Assembly: GCA_002790635.1 (NCBI GenBank)
Contig: PFVN01000091.1
Span: forward strand, 1 to 18,057
Length of the DNA stretch: 18,057 bases
DNA from: Candidatus Moranbacteria bacterium CG_4_9_14_3_um_filter_42_9
Lineage (GTDB): Bacteria > Patescibacteriota > Minisyncoccia > Moranbacterales > UBA2206
Direction: 5' to 3'
The notes under the pieces were generated by a model, which was given only the letters and a program-made list of their open reading frames with translations, was not told the DNA's origin and made no database searches. Numbering within the stretch: the stretch's first letter is position 1; every line of letters begins with the position of its first letter. Shown here piece after piece: positions 6,716 through 13,526 of the stretch. The position numbers and the translations under genes were made by a program.

Positions 6716-7294
6716 CTATTCTTTTATCTTTCGCGCCAGTTTCTCGATTTCCTTCTGAAATCTCTGATTATTATAGATATTCGCTACGCGCAAAAGGTTA
6801 GCCGCATCTATTTTTTTTAGATTATCGAAATAATATCCGGGTGAAAAATATAACCGGTCGCACACAGCCCGCTCTATCGACGCTTGCATCACGCCATCTT
6901 TGATTTCAATGCCCAGCGGATTGAGAAGAATATCGTCTTTCAATTTATAGTATTCGAAGCTTTTGCCCAACACTTTCATCTTTATTGTATTATTGGAGAC
7001 GGAAAAAATTGTCTGGCTATAATCCTGGAAGACGATTCCATTATTGGCCAGCACGGTTTCCAGGCTGATATAGGATGGCTGTTTTAGTTTTCCAGCCATC
7101 TCCAAAAAATTAGCCTCCTTGCCTTGAACCAAATACAAACCCCTCTTTACACGCACAAGATCTCCGCGCGCTACCAGTCGTCCCAAAACCGTTCGCAAAT
7201 ATGGACGGTTCAAGCCAAACAAAACCACCATGTCCTGGATGGTAAGTACCGTTTTTCTGCCGCGCAAAAGTTCTTTTATATATGATAATTTCAT
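6716..7294 (-). CDS. abiEi: AbiEi-type antitoxin and transcriptional regulator
   Basis: A 192-residue protein with an N-terminal winged helix (about 1-56) ending in DLVRVKRGLYLV, the wing typical of AbiEi antitoxins. It is followed by KQPSYISLETVLANNGI (about 71-87), the conserved PSYxSxxSAL-type block, and a C-terminal domain with ASIERAVCDRLYF. Characterised AbiEi proteins neutralise the toxin without binding it (type IV) and repress their own operon by binding inverted repeats in the promoter. A strong promoter and a short inverted repeat lie directly upstream. It is the first gene of the two-gene minus-strand operon, opposite in direction to the surrounding glycan genes, which supports an acquired module. 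Confidence 0.9.
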   Translation of the reverse strand: MKLSYIKELLRGRKTVLTIQDMVVLFGLNRPYLRTVLGRLVARGDLVRVKRGLYLVQGKEANFLEMAGKLKQPSYISLETVLANNGIVFQDYSQTIFSVSNNTIKMKVLGKSFEYYKLKDDILLNPLGIEIKDGVMQASIERAVCDRLYFSPGYYFDNLKKIDAANLLRVANIYNNQRFQKEIEKLARKIKE

Positions 7295-7303
7295 TCGTAT
7301 GGT

Positions 7304-7315
7304 ATCATTTATGAT
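7304..7315 (-). promoter_or_regulatory. possible AbiEi operator in the abiE leader
   Basis: ATCAT-TT-ATGAT is an inverted repeat between the predicted transcription start (about 7322) and the abiEi start codon at 7294. AbiEi proteins bind inverted repeats near their promoters, so this is a candidate autoregulation site. The repeat is short and could be chance in A/T-rich DNA. Confidence 0.35.
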
Positions 7316-7329
7316 TATTATCCAGTGAA

Positions 7330-7358
7330 ATTATCGCAAAATATCACATACTTGTCAA
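7330..7358 (-). promoter_or_regulatory. sigma-70 type promoter of the abiE operon
   Basis: Read on the minus strand, TTGACA (7358-7353) and GATAAT (7335-7330) are separated by 17 bases. This is a consensus -35 and a -10 with one mismatch, the best promoter in the window. Transcription would start near 7322, about 28 bases before abiEi. Confidence 0.7.
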
Positions 7359-7388
7359 GATAAATTTTTATTAAGCAGGCTGAATTTA

Positions 7389-7428
7389 CAAACTTTTTAA
7401 CTTTCTAACTTTAGAAACTTCATAAACT
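7389..7428. repeat. AACTT-type array
   Basis: Units AACTTTTTAACTTTCTAACT and onward in plus orientation, just outside the abiE promoter. It shares AACTTTCTAACTT with the array at 1129-1225. Confidence 0.6.
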
Positions 7429-7469
7429 CCTCGGCTTATGCTAAAATTGAACAAGAACTGAAAATCGCT

Positions 7470-7513
7470 TGGCGGAAGATATTCTGGATGAACAAAACGC
7501 GGAATTGGAATAA
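7470..7513 (+). repeat. direct repeat, right copy of the 44-base abiE flank (orphan gene end)
   Basis: An exact copy of the last 44 bases of the cysteine-rich gene, including its TAA stop, but with no related coding sequence before it. It is therefore a displaced 3' gene fragment marking the right side of the abiE module. Confidence 0.92.
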
Positions 7514-7545
7514 ACACCTCTTTCTCGCTAAAATTAGTCAAAAAA

Positions 7546-7571
7546 GAAGATCTAAAAAAGCTTAGCTTTGA
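7546..7571 (+). repeat. direct repeat, right copy of the 26-base abiE flank
   Basis: Exact match to 5814-5839. Together with the 44-base block it brackets the whole abiE operon, with 1732-1736 bases between corresponding positions. Confidence 0.9.
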
Positions 7572-7604
7572 GAAATGTTTCATATTCTATGCTTAACAAA
7601 GTCT

Positions 7605-7680
7605 CTACTTTATAAACCTTACGAAATTTACAGACTTGATAGACTTGATAGACTTTTTGACTTTATAGACTTTCCACCCT
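7605..7680. repeat. AACTT-type array leading into the DPM1-like gene
   Basis: Units of ACTTTATAAACC, GACTTGATA (a 9-base unit in tandem at 7632-7651) and GACTTTATAGACTTT run directly into the start codon at 7682. No Shine-Dalgarno sequence is present. Confidence 0.6.
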
Positions 7681-7681
7681 T

Positions 7682-8365
7682 ATGAACTCCAAGAAAATTT
7701 TCATCGTTATCCCCGCTTTTAATGAGGCAAAAGTCATTCAGTCGGTTATTTCCGAGGTGAAGTCAGCGGGATATCAAAATATCATCGTTATAGACGACGG
7801 CAGCGCCGATAATACCCAAGAAAAGGCTAAGGAATTAGAAGTGATTGTGCTTCGGCATAAGCTCAATCGCGGTAAAGGCGCCGCCACCAAAACCGGCATT
7901 GAAGCGGCCAAATTGCTCGAAGCGGAGATTATTGTTACAATGGACGGAGACGGCCAGCATGACCCTGGCGATATTTCAAAGCTTATTGAACCGATTCTTG
8001 AGGGAAACTGCGACGTTGTTTTGGGAACACGGCTGAAAAACACAGAGGGAATGCCTTTCCAGCGGATCATTGCCAACAAAATCGGAAATTTGATCACTTG
8101 GTTTTTGTTCGGGCTTTATGTTACGGACAGCCAATCGGGCTTCCGGGCCTATTCGCGCCAAGCCGCGGAAATTATTAACACCAGGGGCGACCGCTACGAC
8201 TATGACAGTGAGGTTATCCGTGAAATTTATACCCATAAATTAAAATTCAAAGAAGTTCCAGTTAAAGTCCGCTATACCGAATATTCCATGGGCAAACTCC
8301 AAAAACAAGGATTCATAAACGGCGTTAAGACTTTTTATAAGATGTTTTGGAAATTGATTAATTAG
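7682..8365 (+). CDS. DPM1-like family 2 glycosyltransferase
   Basis: A 227-residue soluble glycosyltransferase similar to dolichol/polyprenyl-phosphate mannose synthases. Motifs are IPAFNEAKVI at 10-19, IDDGSADNT at 37-45, the metal-binding MDGDGQHDP at 87-95, and TDSQSGFRAYSR at 148-159. All belong to the short DPM1/YfdH-like GT2 branch. It has no C-terminal membrane hairpin, unlike the enzyme at 1219-2187. The next gene encodes a small DUF2304 membrane protein, a frequent partner of this branch that may supply the membrane anchor. It probably loads a sugar on a lipid carrier for use by the GT-C-like protein downstream. It lies 168 bases after the displaced gene end, and the array abuts its ATG. 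Confidence 0.9.
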   Translation: MNSKKIFIVIPAFNEAKVIQSVISEVKSAGYQNIIVIDDGSADNTQEKAKELEVIVLRHKLNRGKGAATKTGIEAAKLLEAEIIVTMDGDGQHDPGDISKLIEPILEGNCDVVLGTRLKNTEGMPFQRIIANKIGNLITWFLFGLYVTDSQSGFRAYSRQAAEIINTRGDRYDYDSEVIREIYTHKLKFKEVPVKVRYTEYSMGKLQKQGFINGVKTFYKMFWKLIN

Positions 8366-8379
8366 CTGAAATGATAACC

Positions 8380-8410
8380 TTAAAAACTTTATAAACATTT
8401 AACTATCTTT
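8380..8410. repeat. AACTT-type array leading into the DUF2304 gene
   Basis: A short run, TTAAAAACTTTATAAACATTTAACTATCTTT, ends at the ATG at 8411, filling most of the 45-base gap between two glycan genes. Written in parts: AAAACTTTATAAAC then TTTAACTATC. Confidence 0.5.
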
Positions 8411-8755
8411 ATGACCATTCACATATACCAAATTATCGTTGTCGGGATATCTGTCGTTATGATATATTCCGGCATAGAAAGCCTTGTCCGTGGCAAAAGC
8501 GGACAGACTTTGACTAAATTATTGATCAGGATTTTTGTCTGGGGAGGGATGTCGCTTATCGCGCTGTTTCCGTCATTTACAAATATATTGGCTAGCCTAG
8601 TCGGATTACAAGGCAATATCAACGCAGTCATTCTCACTGTTTTTCTCTTGATATTTTTGATGATATTCAAACTGCTATCCGCTATCGAACGGCTGGAGCA
8701 GAGCATCTCCGAATTAACCAGAAAAGAATCGCTGGAAGAAATTAAGAAAAAATAA
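8411..8755 (+). CDS. DUF2304 small membrane protein
   Basis: A 114-residue protein with three predicted membrane segments (about 4-22, 38-60 and 69-89), the family block IRIFVWGGMSLIALFP at 39-54, and a charged C-terminal coil (ERLEQSISELTRKESLEEIKKK region). DUF2304 genes commonly follow DPM1-like glycosyltransferases. A role as a membrane partner or lipid-carrier handling subunit is inferred; no activity is established. It follows the glycosyltransferase after 45 bases. Twenty-one bases near its 3' end recur exactly at 10174-10194, beyond the ATPase gene. Confidence 0.85.
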   Translation: MTIHIYQIIVVGISVVMIYSGIESLVRGKSGQTLTKLLIRIFVWGGMSLIALFPSFTNILASLVGLQGNINAVILTVFLLIFLMIFKLLSAIERLEQSISELTRKESLEEIKKK

Positions 8756-8773
8756 TACTTTGGCTTAAATAAG
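8713..8773 (+). repeat. direct repeat, left copy flanking the ATPase gene
   Basis: The first 21 bases (within the DUF2304 gene, containing TTAACCAGAAAAGAATCGCT) are identical to 10174-10194. The remaining 40 bases align to 10195-10235 more loosely. They include TAAGAAAAAA and CTTTGGCTTAAATAAG versus CTTTGAATTTAATAAG (13 of 16), which in the right copy is the start of the GT-C-like gene. Confidence 0.8.
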
Positions 8774-8804
8774 CTATTAATTGTGTTAATTTGCTAATAA
8801 TATG

Positions 8805-8832
8805 TTGATTTTTTTATCAATCATATGATAAT
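8805..8832 (+). promoter_or_regulatory. possible promoter of the ATPase gene
   Basis: TTGATT at 8805-8810 and GATAAT at 8827-8832 are separated by 16 bases. A start near 8839 would leave about 27 bases before the ATG at 8866. An ATAATATT/AATATTAT hairpin overlaps the -10 region. The DNA is very A/T-rich, so chance matches are likely. Confidence 0.35.
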
Positions 8833-8865
8833 ATTATATTGAAATATTATTAAACACACTCAAAA

Positions 8866-10131
8866 ATGATTAAAAGAGAAATCCTTTCCGATATACTCCA
8901 TTGGATAGGCAAGGAAAAAATACTCATTCTGAAAGGCGCTCGACAAGTTGGAAAAACCACTATCCTGCGGCAGATTATCGCTGACATACAAAAAAAAGAC
9001 AAAGATTCAGCCATCGCCTATCTGCGCGCGGATGATAAAGAGAATTCACAAATTTTTCAATCCACCGCGACGCTTGAAGAATATCTGAAGCGGACTCATG
9101 GGTTTCCGGCTAAATTTGTATATCTTTTTATTGATGAATTTCAAGTTATTGATGATGCCGGATTATTTCTCAAGAATATTTTTGACAAATACCGCGATCG
9201 ACTCCAGATAATAGTGAGCGGATCAAGTTCGCTGGAAATCACCAAAAACACCGAATTTCTAACCGGACGTTCCATTGATTTTGATATCCAAAGAATCTCA
9301 TTCCGTGAATATTTTAATTATGAAAATAAAAGCGGCATAAAACCCATCCCCCTGAAAAATTTTGCTGAACTGGAACTTTTTTACAAAACATTTTCCGATA
9401 AAATTGACATCCATTTCAAAGAATATCTCGCCTTCGGCGGATACCCGGAAGTCATCACGACATTAGAAAATCAGGATAAGGAAACAATCCTCAATTCGAT
9501 CGTCAAAACATATATTGAGAAGGATATTGCTGGTTTTTTGAAGGTTGAAAATGTCACCGGGTTTAATAATCTCGTAAAAATACTTTCCGCTCAAATAGGA
9601 AATCTTGTGAACCTCTCGGAAGTTTCCAACACCACGACGCTCTCAAGAAACACCGCCGAAAAATATCTCGCCATTCTCATCGGGACATATGTTTTCCATC
9701 TCGTGACGCCGTTTTACAAAAACATTCGCTCTGAATTATCAAAAATGCCGAAAGTATACGCGCTGGATATCGGTTTGCGCAATTATTTTACCCGCTCGCT
9801 TGATTCGGATAATCGCCTGAATGGAGGAGTGGTAGAAAATTTTGTCTATCTGCATCTGCTTCATCAATACAAAAAAGAGTATATTCATTTCTATCGCACA
9901 ATTGGCGGGGCGGAAATTGATTTCGTCATAGAAGGCGCTGAAAATAATATCCTGCTGGGAGAAGTCAAATATGGCGCGAAGGCGAAAGTTCCGGTCGCGA
10001 TTAAAAATTTTGTGGAGCGTTATCCGAATAGCGTTGCGCAAAAAATAATTTTCACGAAAAATACTCTTCGGCAAGAGGCCGATGGGATAATTTTTCTGCC
10101 AGTCAGTTTATTTCCATTTACAATTTTGTAA
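8866..10131 (+). CDS. AAA+ ATPase with DUF4143 domain
   Basis: A 421-residue protein of the free-standing AAA_14/DUF4143 ATPase family. LILKGARQVGKTTIL (about 21-34) is the Walker A motif, VYLFIDEFQ (85-93) the Walker B, IIVSGSS (115-121) sensor 1, and FLTGR (131-135) a likely arginine finger. The C-terminal half has DUF4143 features: YLAFGGYPEV (187-196), ALDIGLRNYF (299-308), VVENFVYLHL (322-331), GGAEIDFVIE (347-356) and LLGEVKYG (363-370). The last three resemble the E...D...ExK site of restriction-endonuclease-like folds. No cellular function is established; such genes are scattered and often seen in mobile or defence settings. It has its own possible promoter, interrupts the glycan cluster, and is flanked by direct repeats copied from its neighbours. 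Confidence 0.9.
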   Translation: MIKREILSDILHWIGKEKILILKGARQVGKTTILRQIIADIQKKDKDSAIAYLRADDKENSQIFQSTATLEEYLKRTHGFPAKFVYLFIDEFQVIDDAGLFLKNIFDKYRDRLQIIVSGSSSLEITKNTEFLTGRSIDFDIQRISFREYFNYENKSGIKPIPLKNFAELELFYKTFSDKIDIHFKEYLAFGGYPEVITTLENQDKETILNSIVKTYIEKDIAGFLKVENVTGFNNLVKILSAQIGNLVNLSEVSNTTTLSRNTAEKYLAILIGTYVFHLVTPFYKNIRSELSKMPKVYALDIGLRNYFTRSLDSDNRLNGGVVENFVYLHLLHQYKKEYIHFYRTIGGAEIDFVIEGAENNILLGEVKYGAKAKVPVAIKNFVERYPNSVAQKIIFTKNTLRQEADGIIFLPVSLFPFTIL

Positions 10132-10142
10132 TATTGGAAAAG

Positions 10143-10177
10143 TAATCTCCTAAAGTGAACTTTTGGGAGGCAGATTA
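10143..10177. other. imperfect hairpin after the ATPase gene
   Basis: TAATCT and AGATTA pair, with inner CCT/AGG and AAAG/CTTT pairings, giving about 13 base pairs with bulges. No run of T follows, so it is not a typical terminator. It lies exactly between the ATPase stop and the right-hand direct repeat, and could be the end of the inserted segment. Confidence 0.35.
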
Positions 10178-10235
10178 ACCAGAAAAGAATCGCTAATGGA
10201 TCTAAGAAAAAAATTATGCCTTTGAATTTAATAAG
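10174..10235 (+). repeat. direct repeat, right copy flanking the ATPase gene
   Basis: The first 21 bases copy the 3' region of the DUF2304 gene exactly, with no DUF2304 coding sequence before them. The rest runs into the first codons of the GT-C-like gene at 10216. Confidence 0.8.
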
Positions 10236-12345
10236 TATCAACTTTTTTTTATTCTTTTTTTACTTTTTATTTTTGATTTTTCCCCCGGCTACGGATAATA
10301 GTTTTATCTTGAGAATTCTGTTTTCACTAATCAGCCTGCTTGTTTCTCTAGTTCTTTTTGGAATTAATTTCGGGCTAATTATTCAATGGCTCATTAAAAA
10401 GAAATATGAACTTTGGGAATTTTTAAGCATTGCTTCTCTTGGCTCTTTAATTTTTTCGCCCTTATTGCTAACCTCGGAATTTACCGTTTTCAAAATACTT
10501 TTTCCCAATCTGCCGATTGTCAATTCTTTTTTTATTTTTATTCTAATCCTTTTTATATTTACTCTCAAAAAAAATTCTAGAGATTTTTTGAGTATAAATA
10601 TTCCTAAATTAAATGCCGCGGAAATTATTAAATCTAATTTTACATTATTTTTCTTTTTTTATTTTGCAGTAATATTTTTCTTAGTTACTGCTTATTATCC
10701 GCTTCCTGATCTTGACCCTTATTATTGGCACGCTGACATTACAAAAAGTTTTTCAAAAAATACGATAACGGAAATCGGCTCTTATCGGCCTCTATTTTCA
10801 TCCCTGGCCTACATATTTAATCAGACTTCTCGCGTTGATTTATATGCCTATTTTAAATATGTTATCCCTTTTCTTTCATTACTAATCCTTATTCCTGCCA
10901 ATCTATTTTCTAAAAATTTTTTTTCTCCACTGAAAAAAACTTTAATTTTTTTATTTCCAATTATTAACGCCTCCGTCTTTCTTTATTTGGAAACGCCGAT
11001 TCCACAAGCTATTCTCACTATAATACTATTTTATTTTTTATTTTTCTTGGCGCATTGTTCTCTGTCCGGTAAAAAAGAATTTTTTTATTTTGGTGGATTG
11101 TCTATTTTTATTTCATATTTTTACCATGAAGCGGCATTTTTGGTTTTTATCGGCTGGCTGGCAAGTTTTTTGATATTTGATGCGAAAGAAATTTTCGCGA
11201 AATTTAAAAAAAACAAGCTAGCGTTGTTTTTACTGATTATTACACTTGCCACCAATACTTCACTGATAAAAAATCAACTGGCTTTTCTTGTGGGATTTTC
11301 AAAAAGCACCTATCACCGCTTACTTAGCCCTATATTAAATTTAAAATTTCCGGCCAGCTATGTAAATGTAGATGGAAATGCCATGGGCTGGGTTGGAATA
11401 TCTGGAATCGCAAAATATTACGCTTACTATGTCGGTTTTTCCTTTTTTATAATTTTTTTTCTTTTTATAATAAAATTAATAAAAAATTCTGAATTTCGGA
11501 TATTTGTAAAGTCAAATCTGCTTAAGAACAAATCGATTTTTGCACTAGTTTTTTGTTTTTCCTTATTTTTCTTAATTGCGGAAATTATTCCAAGATTTCC
11601 AGGGATTGCCTTTCTTCCTGAGAGAGCGTGGAATTTTGGCGGAATTTTTTCAACAGTTTTTATCATTTTTATTTTTGTTTTTTTGAAAGATAATAAAAAA
11701 ATTCTTTATTACGCATTAATATTATCTTTTTTTATTAATCTTAGCGGAGCTATCTATGTAAATAGCCAAAAAAAATATTTAATTAGCAATGAACAATTAA
11801 GTTCGGCTCAATGGATAACTGATAATTTGCCAAAAGATAGAATACTATTTTCCTCCAATAAAAATGTTAACTTGTTAAAAACATTTTCACACTCTAAAGT
11901 TATTCCGACATCAGATAATTTTTACTTTAAATCGAATGATTTTGGCAAGAAGTTCGACACTAAAATATTAAGTGAGTCCTTTGTTCAAGATTATCAAATG
12001 GAATATAAAAATATAATTGAAGAAATTACTCAACAAATTGATAAACTTTCAAACAAAAATATTTATTCTGATAATAAAGAAGTAATCGCTTATGCAGACG
12101 ATATTTCAAAAGATCTAACAAAAATAAAATATTTGAAAATTCCTAATGAAGAATTTTTAAACAAGCAATTCAAATATTACGTTTATTATTCAAACGAAGA
12201 TTCAAGAAATCCTTATCTCAACCGGCCTTATTATAAAAAAAACGAGATAGTAAATACTGAATTTATATTTGATAGATATCCGGATAAATTTAGACGGGTC
12301 TATTATAATCAGAAAAGCAATATTATAATTTGGCAAATCCTATAA
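10216..12345 (+). CDS. large polytopic membrane protein, GT-C glycosyltransferase-like
   Basis: A 709-residue protein. About residues 5-520 hold a dozen or so hydrophobic, Phe/Ile-rich membrane segments, followed by a soluble, probably external, C-terminal domain (about 525-709). After an early membrane segment comes PLPDLDPYYWHADI (about 162-174). This acidic DxDPYY motif sits in the first large outer loop, where GT-C enzymes such as STT3/PglB-type oligosaccharyltransferases carry their metal-binding acidic residues. Near the last segments there is FLPERAWNFGG, and the soluble domain begins with SSAQWITDNLPKDRILFSS, like the tails of such proteins. A role in transferring or extending lipid-linked sugars outside the cell is inferred. 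Its composition is markedly A/T-rich compared with ugd or the SpoIID-like gene. It is followed after 6 bases by a family 4 glycosyltransferase. Confidence 0.72.
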   Translation: MPLNLISINFFLFFFYFLFLIFPPATDNSFILRILFSLISLLVSLVLFGINFGLIIQWLIKKKYELWEFLSIASLGSLIFSPLLLTSEFTVFKILFPNLPIVNSFFIFILILFIFTLKKNSRDFLSINIPKLNAAEIIKSNFTLFFFFYFAVIFFLVTAYYPLPDLDPYYWHADITKSFSKNTITEIGSYRPLFSSLAYIFNQTSRVDLYAYFKYVIPFLSLLILIPANLFSKNFFSPLKKTLIFLFPIINASVFLYLETPIPQAILTIILFYFLFFLAHCSLSGKKEFFYFGGLSIFISYFYHEAAFLVFIGWLASFLIFDAKEIFAKFKKNKLALFLLIITLATNTSLIKNQLAFLVGFSKSTYHRLLSPILNLKFPASYVNVDGNAMGWVGISGIAKYYAYYVGFSFFIIFFLFIIKLIKNSEFRIFVKSNLLKNKSIFALVFCFSLFFLIAEIIPRFPGIAFLPERAWNFGGIFSTVFIIFIFVFLKDNKKILYYALILSFFINLSGAIYVNSQKKYLISNEQLSSAQWITDNLPKDRILFSSNKNVNLLKTFSHSKVIPTSDNFYFKSNDFGKKFDTKILSESFVQDYQMEYKNIIEEITQQIDKLSNKNIYSDNKEVIAYADDISKDLTKIKYLKIPNEEFLNKQFKYYVYYSNEDSRNPYLNRPYYKKNEIVNTEFIFDRYPDKFRRVYYNQKSNIIIWQIL

Positions 12346-12351
12346 GTAAGT

Positions 12352-13509
12352 ATGAAAATTTTAGTTTTTTCTCCCTACTATCCGCCCCACATCGGCGGAC
12401 TGGAATCACATGCCGATGAATTCAATAAATATCTATCCCAAAAAGGGGTGGATGTTACTGTTTTTACACCCCGCCTACCTGTTTCGGCCCCGGAATTTGA
12501 AACTATACACACGGACGTAAAAATCATCCGCTTTCCGGCATTTGAGATAATTTCCAACTATCCCCTGCCGAAATGCTGGTCACTAAAATTCTGGAGGCTT
12601 TTTTTTGGTTTATTTAAGAATAAATTCGACATCGTAATTTCTCGAACGAGATTTTTTAGCACGTCGTTATTGGCCCTGATGTATGCTAAAATGAAAAAAG
12701 CAAAATGGATCCATATTGAGCATGGTTCTGATTTTGTTAAATCAGGAGGAAAGCTTTCGGTAACAATCGCTATGATTTACGACTTGACTTTTGGCACGCT
12801 TGTTTTAAAAAAAACAAATATTGTTATTGCCAATTCAAACGCCTCGGCAGATTTTTGCAAAAAGCTGGCAAAAAACACGAATTGTGAAGTCATTTATCGC
12901 GGCGTAGAGGTTGAAAAGATCATTTCTGCTCCTGATGACATTGAACTGAAAAATAAATATTGCGATTCTGTCATAATAACTTTTCTGGGTCGTTTGATTG
13001 ACGGTAAGGGGGTAAAAGATTTGCTTTCGTCCGCATCTGAAATTACAGACAATAATTTTAAAATTCTCGTCATCGGCGATGGGCCGGAAAGAAAAAATTT
13101 GGAAAATCAAACTCAAAAATTGAAACTTGAAAGCAAAGTTATTTTTTTAGGATATAAAAAATTTGAAGACTACATAAAAATATTGAAAATCTCCGACATT
13201 TTCATCAATCCCAGTTACACAGAAGGCCTGCCGACAACGGTTGCTGAAGCGGCGCTTTGCAGAAACGCGATAATCGCAACCAATGTCGGCGGAACTCCGG
13301 AAATTATTACAAATAATCAAAGTGGCTATCTAATCAACCCAAAAGACATAACAACTTTGAAAAATAAACTGGAAATGTTGATAAACAACGATTCTCTCCG
13401 AAAAGAACTGGGAAACAGTGCTTACAACGAAGTTCTAAATAAATTCAACTGGGATAAGTCTATTGATAAATATCTAGATATATTTTACAAGCTAAAAGCT
13501 AAAAGCTAA
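12352..13509 (+). CDS. family 4 glycosyltransferase
   Basis: A 385-residue GT-B fold retaining glycosyltransferase. The N-terminal acceptor domain starts MKILVFSPYYPPHIGGLESH, with the glycine-rich loop IGGLE at 14-18. The C-terminal donor domain has FLGRLIDGKGVKDLL (211-225), LVIGDGPERKNLE (239-251) and INPSYTEGLPTTVAEAALC (285-303), which contains the family E-x7-E motif (Glu 291 and 299). NVGGTPEII follows. It adds a sugar from a nucleotide donor to a growing glycan at the membrane's cytoplasmic face; donor and acceptor are unknown. It starts 6 bases after the membrane protein stop, so it is almost certainly in the same transcript. Its last codons and stop lie inside a heptamer repeat that continues to just before the next gene. 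Confidence 0.92.
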   Translation: MKILVFSPYYPPHIGGLESHADEFNKYLSQKGVDVTVFTPRLPVSAPEFETIHTDVKIIRFPAFEIISNYPLPKCWSLKFWRLFFGLFKNKFDIVISRTRFFSTSLLALMYAKMKKAKWIHIEHGSDFVKSGGKLSVTIAMIYDLTFGTLVLKKTNIVIANSNASADFCKKLAKNTNCEVIYRGVEVEKIISAPDDIELKNKYCDSVIITFLGRLIDGKGVKDLLSSASEITDNNFKILVIGDGPERKNLENQTQKLKLESKVIFLGYKKFEDYIKILKISDIFINPSYTEGLPTTVAEAALCRNAIIATNVGGTPEIITNNQSGYLINPKDITTLKNKLEMLINNDSLRKELGNSAYNEVLNKFNWDKSIDKYLDIFYKLKAKS

Positions 13510-13522
13510 AAGCTAAAAGCTA
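13489..13522. repeat. AAGCTAA heptamer tandem repeat
   Basis: Nearly five perfect copies of the 7-base unit AAGCTAA cover the last six codons and stop of the glycosyltransferase gene (protein end KLKAKS) and most of the 17-base gap to asnB. Every third copy of the unit gives an in-frame TAA, so repeat expansion would not change where the protein ends. Confidence 0.95.
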
Positions 13523-13526
13523 TTTT

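Noticed and set aside
5734..7513. Insertion sequence or integrative element with its own recombinase
   Set aside because: No transposase or integrase is encoded between the repeats, and no terminal inverted repeats were seen there.
7386..7583. Small minus-strand open frame downstream of the DPM1-like gene's leader
   Set aside because: It consists of arrays and the displaced gene end in antisense, not a protein family.
7389..7680. CRISPR array
   Set aside because: Units are only 8-12 bases, degenerate and without unique spacers of regular length; no cas genes are present.
10143..10177. Rho-independent terminator of the ATPase gene
   Set aside because: The stem is bulged and not followed by a T-run.
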